Assembly: GCA_030156825.1 (NCBI GenBank)
Contig: JASGLU010000005.1
Coordinates: 1 to 49,449, forward strand
Length of the DNA: 49,449 bases
Origin: Candidatus Atribacteria bacterium
Lineage (GTDB): Bacteria > Atribacterota > Atribacteria > Atribacterales > JASGLU01
Direction of reading: 5' to 3'
Below are positions 24,601-32,498 of the stretch, one piece after another (position 1 is the stretch's first letter; each line of letters begins with the position of its first letter). A program made the position numbers and the translations under genes. The notes below the pieces were generated by a model, which was not told where the DNA came from, made no database searches, and worked only from the letters and a program-made list of their open reading frames with translations.

Positions 24601-25362
24601 GATATCAGCTGGAAACGGAGCAGGAGAAACTCTTCGGGCCCGGAGAGCATAAACCAGATATCCTATCCATTCATGGAAAATTTGTGCACAGTCTGATAAA
24701 CCTTCTCGGGAAGGAAGAAAGTCTTCGCTGGTAAGAGAAGAAGAGTGGTAAGGAGGGTGGGCTTTTATCGGGGCAATCTCTCCCTGGGGGAAAAAGGTAC
24801 GAAAAGATAAAATAGCTCGAGGGAGATGGGTTTGGGAACTTACTAAATAATAACTTGTCCAATTTTTCTCCCGGAGAATCCTGCCGGTAAAAGAAGCGTT
24901 ATCCCAGGTAGTTTGGGACCGATTTTCTATTATTATATGGTTTTCCGGTATTCCGTATTCTTGTAAAACTTTGGCCATGGTTTCAGTTTCACTTTTTTCT
25001 CCGGTTACTATCACCGGCAGCGGTTCTTCTTTCCACACAGTATAGGCTTTTCGCAAACGCAGTAAGGTATACGGTCCGGGAATTGGTTGGCCATTTTCGT
25101 CTTCTCCCAGAGTTCCCCCTCCTAAAACCACTATGGCTTGGGGGTGAAGAGTGGGTGCTGGCTCTTCCACTTTGAAAAAAGAAGAATTACCTAAAAAATA
25201 GGCCCCGGCTTCGGTAGAGAGAAAATATCCCAAACAAATTAAAATCAGCAGAAACCACTCTCGCCTCCCGCGGATAGCTCTTTTTAGAAAGAGTAGAAAA
25301 GCGAGTAAGATAAAAATACCGGGCAACTCTATAAAAGCAGAAATGATTTTGTAAAAAGACAA
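24550..25362 (-). CDS. YdcF/ElyC-like DUF218 membrane protein
   Basis: 270 residues. Two N-terminal transmembrane helices (ELPGIFILLAFLLFLKRAI and EWFLLILICLGYFLSTEAGAYFL) precede the DUF218 domain. That domain shows AIVVLGGGTLGEDENGQPI, LPVIVTGEKSETETMAKVLQEYGIP, ENRSQTTWDNA and YLVSSQTHLPRAILSF. Relatives such as ElyC and SanA act in envelope or peptidoglycan-precursor integrity. The final 16 residues (from SFNPSCKSLPENS on) are encoded by repeat modules C and D, including the stop, so the native C-terminus was probably replaced. Start TTG at 25362-25360, with GGGGGAAAACGG upstream. Confidence 0.82.
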   Translation of the reverse strand: MSFYKIISAFIELPGIFILLAFLLFLKRAIRGRREWFLLILICLGYFLSTEAGAYFLGNSSFFKVEEPAPTLHPQAIVVLGGGTLGEDENGQPIPGPYTLLRLRKAYTVWKEEPLPVIVTGEKSETETMAKVLQEYGIPENHIIIENRSQTTWDNASFTGRILREKNWTSYYLVSSQTHLPRAILSFRTFFPQGEIAPIKAHPPYHSSSLTSEDFLPSREGLSDCAQIFHEWIGYLVYALRARRVSPAPFPADISFNPSCKSLPENSLFL

Positions 25363-25674
25363 CCGTTTTCCCCCTCTTAGTCTTTTTTGTTATTTATTAT
25401 ACTCTTTGTAAGCAAGCTGCGCACTTTTTTCTGTGTGTTTTCTTTGATTTACGAAGAACAAAAATAGGGACAAGAAAGTGCTAAAAAGAAAGGTTTTCAA
25501 TGTTTGCTTCGCTAAAAAAAGCGGGAATAAAAAATTGTCTATTTCGTTTCACCCTTGGGTAAGTAAGGTTTCATGAATAAATTTGTACTTTTTCTGCAGT
25601 TTTTTCTCCGCAAAGTTACTTTAGTAAGCTATCCAGCTGAGCCGAAACGAAGATAAAAAAGGAGGCTTAAGTGT
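25363..25674. other. Divergent intergenic region, nothing recognised
   Basis: About 310 AT-rich bases between divergent genes. A minus-strand TATAAT (25401-25396) could serve the YdcF-like gene but lacks a good -35. No repeats, RNA or coding signal seen. Confidence 0.4.
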
Positions 25675-26478
25675 GTGCGTTGGTTTCGGCAGTATGGAAT
25701 TTTAAGTCTGGCGGTTATTTTTGCTTTTTTGCTGGGCTCTCTGGGAGGAGATATTCCTTTTTCCTATTCCAAAGAGGATATGGAGTCAGTGGCCAAGAAA
25801 GTAGGGACGACTACCGAAGCCTTTTATACTACCGGTAGTAATCAGGTTTATTATCAGATTGAACTCAACTTAAGAACTCTGGATGAAATAATAGAGATGG
25901 TGGAAGAAGCGGAAGACTTCAAGACGGTAATGGACCCGATGGTAGAGAAGTTGGAAAAGCTTACCATTTCTTATGAACGGATTGCTGCGTTCCAACCACA
26001 GATAGAGGAGGAGTTGCGAAGGAAGGTGAAAGAACTGCAAGACCTGCTTAGAATCTCTAAGGGTCAAATCCGAATCTTGGAAGACGAGAAGTTGAAGTTG
26101 GAGGAGGAATTGCAGGGGTTGTCTCTGGAGCAAGACGAAGAAGCCAGAAATATCAGAGAGAGAAGTCTGGAGATGCAAATAGAGTTTAAGACCAAGGAGA
26201 TTCGAATCTGGGAAGAGTTTCTCTCTCTGGAAAATAAAATTTATGAAACGGTTAGGGATGCCGATCGGACTATTAGCAAGTTTCTACTGGTTCTTTCTGA
26301 GAATGCCAAGGTTTATCGAGGAGCTTTAGAGGTAGTGAAGCTACAGCGGGATATCAATAGCCTGGCTAATTTTATGAACCTGCAACACTTTTCTGATGAA
26401 CTGATCTCTACCTGGCAGGACTTGCAATACCTGGTTGAGCTTCTAACCCAGGAAGTAAACAAACTTCCCGCCTTTTAG
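25675..26478 (+). CDS. Membrane-anchored coiled-coil protein of unknown function
   Basis: 267 residues. A signal-anchor helix (ILSLAVIFAFLLGSLGG) follows five basic or polar residues. The rest is alpha-helical, with a clear coiled coil at about residues 95-190 (EEELRRKVKELQDLLRISKGQIRILEDEKLKLEEELQ) and a helical C-terminal bundle. No family recognised. GTG 25675 has AAAGGAGG upstream. It may be exported and periplasmic. The next gene, 14 bases downstream, is another single-pass membrane protein, so the pair probably works together. Confidence 0.7.
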   Translation: MRWFRQYGILSLAVIFAFLLGSLGGDIPFSYSKEDMESVAKKVGTTTEAFYTTGSNQVYYQIELNLRTLDEIIEMVEEAEDFKTVMDPMVEKLEKLTISYERIAAFQPQIEEELRRKVKELQDLLRISKGQIRILEDEKLKLEEELQGLSLEQDEEARNIRERSLEMQIEFKTKEIRIWEEFLSLENKIYETVRDADRTISKFLLVLSENAKVYRGALEVVKLQRDINSLANFMNLQHFSDELISTWQDLQYLVELLTQEVNKLPAF

Positions 26479-26491
26479 GAATAAACTTAGT

Positions 26492-26746
26492 TTGGTGTTA
26501 AACATGGAGGAAGAAAAAGAAAAACATAAACGAATAAAATGGTGGTGGTTAGTTCTCGTAGGTGGAATGATTTTTTTCTTCCTTTTTTGGGGTAGCAGGG
26601 GATGGGAGAGGTTTTCTCCACCCCGCACCTGGTCGGATGTAGCAATTCTTACCAAGGAAATTGAAGAAAAAGGTCGAGAACTTAATCAAATTTTACAGGA
26701 AAAATTGCAGTTGATACCAGAAGGAGAAAACTCTGAAGGACGATGA
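26492..26746 (+). CDS. Small single-pass membrane protein, probable partner of the preceding gene
   Basis: 84 residues from TTG 26492, or 80 from ATG 26504. A Lys/Glu-rich N-terminus is followed by a strong helix (WWWLVLVGGMIFFFLFWGS) and a short helical tail (LTKEIEEKGRELNQILQEKLQ). The ribosome-binding site is weak for either start. No family recognised. A terminator follows 50 bases later, closing a two-gene operon with the coiled-coil protein. Confidence 0.6.
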   Translation: MVLNMEEEKEKHKRIKWWWLVLVGGMIFFFLFWGSRGWERFSPPRTWSDVAILTKEIEEKGRELNQILQEKLQLIPEGENSEGR

Positions 26747-26794
26747 TTCTGCCTTTTCAATAGCCTCCGGTATTTAGGGGTCCTGGTATGATTT

Positions 26795-26826
26795 TCTCTC
26801 CCTTGGGGAGAGAGCACCTTTTTATT
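26795..26826 (+). terminator. Terminator-like hairpin after the two-gene coiled-coil operon
   Basis: Stem TCTCTCCC (26795-26802) / GGGAGAGA (26806-26813), loop TTG, followed by GCACC and a short T-run. Confidence 0.7.
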
Positions 26827-26916
26827 TCCTGAATTGAATGTTTCTTTGGTTAAATTTTTGAAATCTTGTTTTCAGCCTTTCTTTTCTGCGGAATTTTTGA
26901 TATTCTTTAGAAAGTT

Positions 26917-28611
26917 ATGAAAAAGAATCAATTTCTTGCGAAGAACAGTTTATTTTTTTACCTATTAATTTTCTCTCTTCTCCTTTGTTTTTCGACCACT
27001 GTTTTTGCTGCGGTCAAAGGGGAACAGTTTGTTTCTTTCTTAGAAAACACCTTCGAACTATCAAGAAGAAGTCTATCCTACGATTTTTCTTTAGAGAACC
27101 CGATTACTCGCTATCAAGCCGCCTCTTTGGTCATACAGGCTTTGGGGTATGATGACCTTATTCCGTTTATCGATTTAGCGGGTTATTCTACTAATCATCC
27201 AGAGATTGTTTTGGCTTCTACCTTGAGACCTCCCCTTTTAGTAGGCGATGAAAGAGGCGATTTTCGGCCAAATGATTTACTTACCGAGCAGGAATTTTCC
27301 TTTCTCCAGCCCCGCATCAGAGAGTATGCTCAGGGCAGAATTTCCTGGAGCACTACGATTTCGGTTGAGCCGGGGATAGAATTGATGGTTAAAAAGAGAG
27401 GGGTAGCAGCGACCAAAGCTATTGATGGATTTTGGCTCCAGGTAGGAGCTTTTTCAGAAGAAGCTCGAGCGCAAAATCAAAGTCAATGGCTGAAAGAATT
27501 GGGTTACTCTACGTCGGTGGTGGTGGAGGATAACTTATTTAAAGTGCGAGTAGGTCCTCTTGCTCCAGAAGAAGTTTCTCTCACTCAATCTCGCCTCCAA
27601 AAACAGGGCTTTCCGGCTTTTCCTCTTTCTTCTTCTGTTTCTCTCTCGGAGGGACCGGTTTTTAGTTTGGCCCTGATATTTAACCCTGCAACATCCAGTC
27701 GGCAACTTGAAGTAGCGTTAGCAGGTGACACTATTCTTGAAAGGGAAACGGTCAGCCAGATAGCCAAAAGAAAAGGAGCGTTTTTCGCTACCAATGGTAG
27801 CTTTTTTGCTACAGACGGTACTCCTATAGGTTTTCTTATGATTGATGGCAAAATTCTGAGCGAGCCTCAAAACGGTTGGTATGTATGTGGAATTCAACCC
27901 GATGGTCATTTGCTCTTTGACCAACTCAAATGGCAGGGGGAGGTTATAGTTTCAGGGGAGGAAAGGGGCTTCCCTCTTTCTGGAATCAATCGGGCTAATC
28001 GGGGAGAAGAAATAGTTCTCTATACCCGAGATTATGGAGCTAAAACCCCGGTTCAAGAAGGGGTAGAGTGTGTTATTGCTCAAGGAGTAGTTCAGAAAGT
28101 AGGAAAAAGCCCCGGGGGCAGTCCTCTTCCACCGCAAGGGGTAATTATCCAGGGCAAAGGACGGGGAGAAAGCTGGATGATGAATTTTCTTCGGTCCGGA
28201 TTACCGATAAGGGTTGTTTTCCGTATTTACCCCTTAAGGGGAGAAGTAGAAGACTGGGGGGGAGTCAGGTATGCGCTAAGCGGTGGCCCGCTGCTTTTTC
28301 AGGATGGCCAACCCGGACCCTGGGGAGAATTTAATGAGGACATAGTAAAAAAGAAACACCCCCGGACAGTTATCGGCCAAAGAGAAGATGGGGCGGTTGT
28401 TTTTTTAGTAGTAGATGGAAGAAACCAAAAACACAGCGCAGGGCTTACTATACCGGAATTGGTGGAGGAGCTGAAAGACTACCGACTGCTGAACGCCCTC
28501 AACCTGGATGGAGGAGGGTCTACTACTTTCTACCTTCAAGGAAAAATTTTAAATCAACCGACCGATTTGATCGGAGAGCGAAAAATATCAACGGCTCTAA
28601 TCTTAAAGTGA
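26917..28611 (+). CDS. Secreted phosphodiester glycosidase (NAGPA) domain protein with SLH-like and SPOR domains
   Basis: 564 residues. A signal peptide (FFYLLIFSLLLCFSTTVFA) comes first. An S-layer-homology-like segment follows (NPITRYQAASLVIQALGYDD), then a SPOR-type repeat domain (WLQVGAFSEEARAQNQSQWLKELGY, then FKVRVGPLAPEE). From about residue 260 to the end lies the NAGPA domain, with FFATNGSFFATDGTPIGF, ALSGGPLLF, HPRTVIGQREDG and NALNLDGGGSTTFY. NAGPA domains cleave GlcNAc-1-phosphodiester linkages in wall or teichoic-like polymers. SPOR domains bind denuded peptidoglycan. The combination suggests a septal or wall-located enzyme. A bidirectional terminator follows at once. Confidence 0.85.
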   Translation: MKKNQFLAKNSLFFYLLIFSLLLCFSTTVFAAVKGEQFVSFLENTFELSRRSLSYDFSLENPITRYQAASLVIQALGYDDLIPFIDLAGYSTNHPEIVLASTLRPPLLVGDERGDFRPNDLLTEQEFSFLQPRIREYAQGRISWSTTISVEPGIELMVKKRGVAATKAIDGFWLQVGAFSEEARAQNQSQWLKELGYSTSVVVEDNLFKVRVGPLAPEEVSLTQSRLQKQGFPAFPLSSSVSLSEGPVFSLALIFNPATSSRQLEVALAGDTILERETVSQIAKRKGAFFATNGSFFATDGTPIGFLMIDGKILSEPQNGWYVCGIQPDGHLLFDQLKWQGEVIVSGEERGFPLSGINRANRGEEIVLYTRDYGAKTPVQEGVECVIAQGVVQKVGKSPGGSPLPPQGVIIQGKGRGESWMMNFLRSGLPIRVVFRIYPLRGEVEDWGGVRYALSGGPLLFQDGQPGPWGEFNEDIVKKKHPRTVIGQREDGAVVFLVVDGRNQKHSAGLTIPELVEELKDYRLLNALNLDGGGSTTFYLQGKILNQPTDLIGERKISTALILK

Positions 28612-28636
28612 AGAGGGGGTAAACCCCCCTCTTTTT
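28611..28636. terminator. Bidirectional terminator between convergent genes
   Basis: AAGAGGGGG pairs with CCCCCCTCTT around TAAA, followed by TTTTTA; it overlaps the stop codon of the glycosidase gene and nearly touches the stop of the convergent TIM-barrel gene. Confidence 0.85.
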
Positions 28637-29597
28637 ATACCCACCAGGCGCCTTCGACTTTTTCTCTAATAACTATTTCTTTTAAAAGCGCTATTGCTTT
28701 TTCAAATCCTTCTTTTCCCGACATCAGAGAATCTTCGTGTTCAATGGACAGGGCTCCGTCGTAACCTGTCAGGCGAAGAGTACTCACAAAATCTTTCCAG
28801 AATCCGAGATCGTGTCCGTAACCAACTGTTCGGAAAATCCAGGATCGCTGAGCTTCTTCGGTGTAAGGTTTGGTATCCAGGTTGCCATTCACCGGACTGT
28901 TTTTGGGATCAATCTTGGTGTCCTTGGCATGAACATGGTAAATAGCGCCTTCTAAAGCTCGAATAGCTAAAATCGGATCTATTCCCTGCCAGAAAAGATG
29001 GCTGGGGTCAAAATTGGCACCAATAACTTCACCTACTGCTTTCCTGAGTTTTAAAAGGGTTTCTGGATTGTATACACAAAATCCGGGGTGCATTTCCAGG
29101 CATACCTTTACCCCATGGTTTTGAGCGAAGCGGCCGGCTTTTTCCCAGTAGGGAATTAACTTTTCTTCCCACTGCCATTTAATTATTTCCAGAAAATCAG
29201 GCGGCCAGGGACATACAACCCAATTGGGGTAGCTGGCATTGTCTGAATCACCTGGACAACCGGAGAAAGTGTTTACCTTTTCTACCCCCAGCTTTTCAGC
29301 CAAAAGCACCGTATTTTCGAAGTCTCGTTGATGTTTTTGGGCTATTTCTTGATTGGGATGGACCGGATTTCCATGACAACTTAGACCACTGATTTCCAAA
29401 CCCCGAGATTGGATTGCTTCCTTTAATTTTTGAATTTCCTTTTCTTGAGAAAGAAGGTTTTCTGGGTCAAGATGGGCCTTACCCGGGTAACCCCCGGTGC
29501 CGATTTCTACCGTTTCTGCTCCTACCTGTTTGGCATAATCAAGAGCTTTTTCCAGTGGTTCGTCTTGGAAAAGTACCAAAAACACTCCTACTTTCAT
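28635..29597 (-). CDS. Sugar phosphate isomerase/epimerase (xylose isomerase-like TIM barrel)
   Basis: 320 residues. AP-endonuclease-2/xylose-isomerase-like features are readable: ALDYAKQVGAETVEIGTGG, SGLSCHGNP, KVCLEMHPGFCVYNP, ANFDPSHLFWQGIDP, IYHVHAKDTKID and GYDGALSIEHED. These carry the expected Glu/His/Asp metal ligands. Close relatives act on inositol or sugar derivatives. The start at ATG 29597 has GGAGGAGG upstream; the longer in-frame start at 29654 has none. It is divergent from a 2-hydroxyacid dehydrogenase, which may reflect shared sugar-acid metabolism. Confidence 0.85.
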   Translation of the reverse strand: MKVGVFLVLFQDEPLEKALDYAKQVGAETVEIGTGGYPGKAHLDPENLLSQEKEIQKLKEAIQSRGLEISGLSCHGNPVHPNQEIAQKHQRDFENTVLLAEKLGVEKVNTFSGCPGDSDNASYPNWVVCPWPPDFLEIIKWQWEEKLIPYWEKAGRFAQNHGVKVCLEMHPGFCVYNPETLLKLRKAVGEVIGANFDPSHLFWQGIDPILAIRALEGAIYHVHAKDTKIDPKNSPVNGNLDTKPYTEEAQRSWIFRTVGYGHDLGFWKDFVSTLRLTGYDGALSIEHEDSLMSGKEGFEKAIALLKEIVIREKVEGAWWV

Positions 29598-29767
29598 AAT
29601 TTTGTCCTCCTCCTTTAAGTTAAAATTATGTTTAAACTGTTCATATATTATCATATAATCCCCTTTTTTTCTTTTGCTTTAACGTTTTTCAAATTGACCA
29701 ATTATCGTTATAATTAACAAGGATTAATTGTTGATTTTGGAAACCCAGCTTAGGGGGTGAAAAATTA

Positions 29768-30715
29768 ATGAAAGAGGTAGTGGTACTGGCTCGGTCTTTT
29801 TCTCGGTCGTCTCCAGAACCACTTGCAATTCTGGAAAAAGCCGGCTGTCAGGTGAATTTTAAAAGCAACCCTGAGCCGGATAACGAAGAGGTGGTGGCCA
29901 ACCTAATCGGAGGTGCACCAGCAGTTATCGTGGGAGTGGATCGAATAGGAAAGGAAGTTTTTGACCGCTGTCCTCAGCTGAAAGTGATATCCAAACATGG
30001 AGTGGGAGTGGACAATATCGACCTTGATCAGGCCAAGGCTCGGGGAGTAGTGGTAGCCAATGCTCCTGGAACCAATTCTGACTCGGTGGCCGATATGGCC
30101 CTGACTCTAATTTTAGCTTTTGCCCGGCGCTTACCCTATCTTTTTGAACGGATAAAAGAAAAGCAGTGGTCCTCACCCGAGATGGGACTTGAGCTGCGGG
30201 ATAAAACCTTAGGGGTAGTGGGATTAGGACGAATCGGTCGAGGAGTAGCTGAGCGAGCTTTGGGTTTTGGGATGAAAATCCTATTTTATGATCCAATAGT
30301 AACCGCAGAGCAAGCGACATCCTTTCAAAAAGTTTCTTTACCTTATCTTTTTGAACATTCAGATATCATTTCCCTCCATGCTCCGCTCACTCCAGAAACT
30401 CAGGGTATGGTAGATGAACCGCTTTTGTCTCGAATGAAAAAAGAAGCATATTTAGTAAACACCGCTCGGGGAGAGCTGATAAACGAGGAGGCCTTGTTCC
30501 GCTTTTTGAAAGAAGAAAAAATTGCTGGAGCGGCTTTAGATGTCTTGTCGGCGGAGCCCCCTTTTCTAAGCCCTCTCCTTACTTTACCTAACGTAATTGT
30601 TACTCCCCACAAAGCGGCTCACACGCGGGAGGCCAACATAAAAATGGGGAAGGTGGCAGCTACCAACGTGGTTCGGGTGTTAGCCGGGGAAGAACCTCTT
30701 TTCCGGGTGGTTTGA
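29768..30715 (+). CDS. D-isomer-specific 2-hydroxyacid dehydrogenase (phosphoglycerate dehydrogenase-like)
   Basis: 315 residues, without a C-terminal ACT domain. The NAD-binding VVGLGRIGRGVAERALGFGMK and catalytic VNTARGELINEEAL (Arg), AALDVLSAEPP (Glu) and VTPHKAAHT (His) are intact. The N-terminal KVISKHGVGVDNIDLDQAKARGVVVANAPGTNSDSVAD is close to SerA. Likely substrates are 3-phosphoglycerate, hydroxypyruvate or glycerate. AGGGGGTGA precedes the ATG. The SNase-fold gene starts directly at its stop. Confidence 0.87.
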   Translation: MKEVVVLARSFSRSSPEPLAILEKAGCQVNFKSNPEPDNEEVVANLIGGAPAVIVGVDRIGKEVFDRCPQLKVISKHGVGVDNIDLDQAKARGVVVANAPGTNSDSVADMALTLILAFARRLPYLFERIKEKQWSSPEMGLELRDKTLGVVGLGRIGRGVAERALGFGMKILFYDPIVTAEQATSFQKVSLPYLFEHSDIISLHAPLTPETQGMVDEPLLSRMKKEAYLVNTARGELINEEALFRFLKEEKIAGAALDVLSAEPPFLSPLLTLPNVIVTPHKAAHTREANIKMGKVAATNVVRVLAGEEPLFRVV

Positions 30716-31183
30716 TTGCGTATCGAAAAGCCTGGTCGTTTCGGATACCTGGTGCTGGCTTTTTTGATTGCTCTTGGCTTTTCCTTGGTGCAAAATGGGC
30801 AAAATCAGCATATAGTAAAAAAAGTGATTGATGGGGTTACCATTGAGCTCTTGAACGGAGAGCGAGTCCGCTATATCGGAGTTCGTCTGCCTCGGTTTGT
30901 TTCTCCGTTGGGGGATTATGCTCGAGAGGCAGAAGAAGCCCAGCGCCGGTTGGTAGAAGGTAAAAAAGTACGGCTCGAGTTTGACCGCGAGCGAAAAGAT
31001 GAAGAAGGCCGTTTTTTGGCTTATGTATATCAAGATGGGCTTATGATCAATGAGTGGTTGGTGGCTAATGGTTATCTACAAGCCGTGGTTTCCCCACCCA
31101 ACACTAAATACGCTGATAACTTTCAAAAACTGGAAAAAGAGGCCCGGGAAGCTGGCCTGGGTATTTGGAGTGATAAGCGATAA
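30716..31183 (+). CDS. Membrane-anchored SNase-fold protein with lost catalytic residues
   Basis: 155 residues. A signal anchor (YLVLAFLIALGFSLV) precedes an SNase-like OB fold recognisable from VRYIGVRLP, DYAREAEEAQRRLVEGKKVRLEFD, KDEEGRFLAYVYQDGLMINEWLVANGYLQAV and GLGIWS. Aligned by eye with staphylococcal nuclease, Arg35 (R52) and Arg87 (R99) remain. The calcium ligands Asp21 and Asp40 fall on Val41 and Arg57, and the general base Glu43 falls on Arg60. It should therefore not be a conventional calcium nuclease and may bind nucleic acid or protein instead. TTG 30716 follows the preceding TGA without a gap. Confidence 0.8.
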   Translation: MRIEKPGRFGYLVLAFLIALGFSLVQNGQNQHIVKKVIDGVTIELLNGERVRYIGVRLPRFVSPLGDYAREAEEAQRRLVEGKKVRLEFDRERKDEEGRFLAYVYQDGLMINEWLVANGYLQAVVSPPNTKYADNFQKLEKEAREAGLGIWSDKR

Positions 31184-31190
31184 GTCCTGA

Positions 31191-31225
31191 TCAGGAAAGA
31201 GTGGGGGGTGCCCACTCTTTCCTGA
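31191..31225. terminator. Long bidirectional hairpin between convergent genes
   Basis: Perfect 15-bp stem TCAGGAAAGAGTGGG / CCCACTCTTTCCTGA with loop GGGTG. It lies eight bases after one gene and five before the convergent stop. T-tracts are weak on both sides. Confidence 0.7.
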
Positions 31226-31229
31226 TAAA

Positions 31230-32465
31230 TTAAGGAATTAAAGTGAGGATTTTTTTAGCCTGTTTGGGGTAGCGAGCAATAAAAAGGAGCTCGTCTTCGG
31301 TTATGGGTTTTTGTTTTTCTACATTAGCAAACCGGGCCAATTCCAGAATTTCTCGAGCCTCTTCCTCGTTTTTAAACTCCACCTCTAAGTTTTCATAAAC
31401 GTTGCGGAATCCTTTGATCCCACTGTATTCTCCTACAACGATTTGTCGTCCAGTTTCAACCAGCTCTGGCTCTCCTCGCCCTAATTCTTCAAAATCGTAA
31501 AGCTCGTAATTTTTGCGATCTTTGAGTACGCCGTCGGCATGGATACCTGAAGCATGAGCAAAAGCGTTGGCTCCTACCCCTGGCTGGGTGATAGGGATAG
31601 GCACTTTAAAGGCATAAGAGGTGTATTTGCAAGTTTTCCAGGCGGCCTTTAAATTAATTCGCTCGTCTAACTGGTACTTTTTCCCGTCCATGCCGCTTGC
31701 GTATTTCATCCCTAAAATTACCGAAACCAAATCGGCGTTGCCGGCTCGTTCTCCCACTCCGTTGATGGTGGTGTTAATATACACATCACAGCCTACATCC
31801 ACCGCTGCTTTGGCGCCGCTTATAGAATTGGCCACTGCCATTCCCAAATCATTGTGGCAGTGGAGCTCGAGCGGCATCTTAACTTTTTCTCCAATCCGGG
31901 CTATTCGCTCGTAAGTGGTAAAAGGACTATCGTAACCTAAGGTATCACAATAGCGGAATCGTTCTGCCCCAGCCTCTTTAGCTGCCAGAGCAAACTCGAT
32001 TAAATATTCAATTTCGGTTCGAGAGGCATCTTCGGCGTTTACTCCAATTTCCTGGGCACCCAGTTCTTTGGCAGTTTTGGTAGCTTCTACCATGGCTTTG
32101 GTTATGTCGTCTTTGGACATTTTCCCCTGGAATTTGCCTTGAATCATTTGCCGCGAGGTGGAGATAGAGAGGTTTAAGTATTGTAGTTTGGGAACCAACT
32201 GGTAAGCTAATTCCACGTCCTGTTTGACCGCTCGCATCCAGCCACTTAGCCGAATAGGGGAGAGAGCACCTATTTCAGCTAATTCTAAATTGGCATTTAA
32301 GTAGTTGGTTTCATGGTGGGTGGTGGGGAAACCAAACTCACTTTGTCGGACTCCCATTTCATTTAGATAAAAATTGACCATGGTTTTTTCAATTTTGGCC
32401 AGCCCTAAATGGGCGGTTTGTACTCCATCTCGGTTGGTTACGTCTAACAGATAAACTTTGGCCAT
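31230..32465 (-). CDS. Re-type citrate synthase / homocitrate synthase-like enzyme
   Basis: 411 residues of the DRE-TIM metallolyase superfamily. The first strand reads LLDVTNRDGVQTA, with the DxxxRD metal and catalytic motif. Later features are SEFGFPTTHHETNYLNANLELAEIG, GVNAEDASRTEIEYLIEF, LELHCHNDLGMAVANS and GVGERAGNADL. The N-terminal third recalls the Re-citrate synthases of clostridia and other anaerobes more than LeuA or NifV. The likely reaction joins acetyl-CoA and oxaloacetate with Re stereochemistry; homocitrate synthesis is the main alternative. It lies 33 bases behind aspC on the minus strand, which fits an oxaloacetate-linked operon. GGAGGTG lies ahead of the ATG. Confidence 0.78.
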   Translation of the reverse strand: MAKVYLLDVTNRDGVQTAHLGLAKIEKTMVNFYLNEMGVRQSEFGFPTTHHETNYLNANLELAEIGALSPIRLSGWMRAVKQDVELAYQLVPKLQYLNLSISTSRQMIQGKFQGKMSKDDITKAMVEATKTAKELGAQEIGVNAEDASRTEIEYLIEFALAAKEAGAERFRYCDTLGYDSPFTTYERIARIGEKVKMPLELHCHNDLGMAVANSISGAKAAVDVGCDVYINTTINGVGERAGNADLVSVILGMKYASGMDGKKYQLDERINLKAAWKTCKYTSYAFKVPIPITQPGVGANAFAHASGIHADGVLKDRKNYELYDFEELGRGEPELVETGRQIVVGEYSGIKGFRNVYENLEVEFKNEEEAREILELARFANVEKQKPITEDELLFIARYPKQAKKILTLIP

Positions 32466-32498
32466 ATTACACCTCCTAAAAATTAATAATTTGCTTGC

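Noticed and set aside
29691-29714. TTGACC and TATAAT upstream of the 2-hydroxyacid dehydrogenase as one promoter
   Set aside because: The two boxes are only nine bases apart, too close for a sigma-70 promoter.
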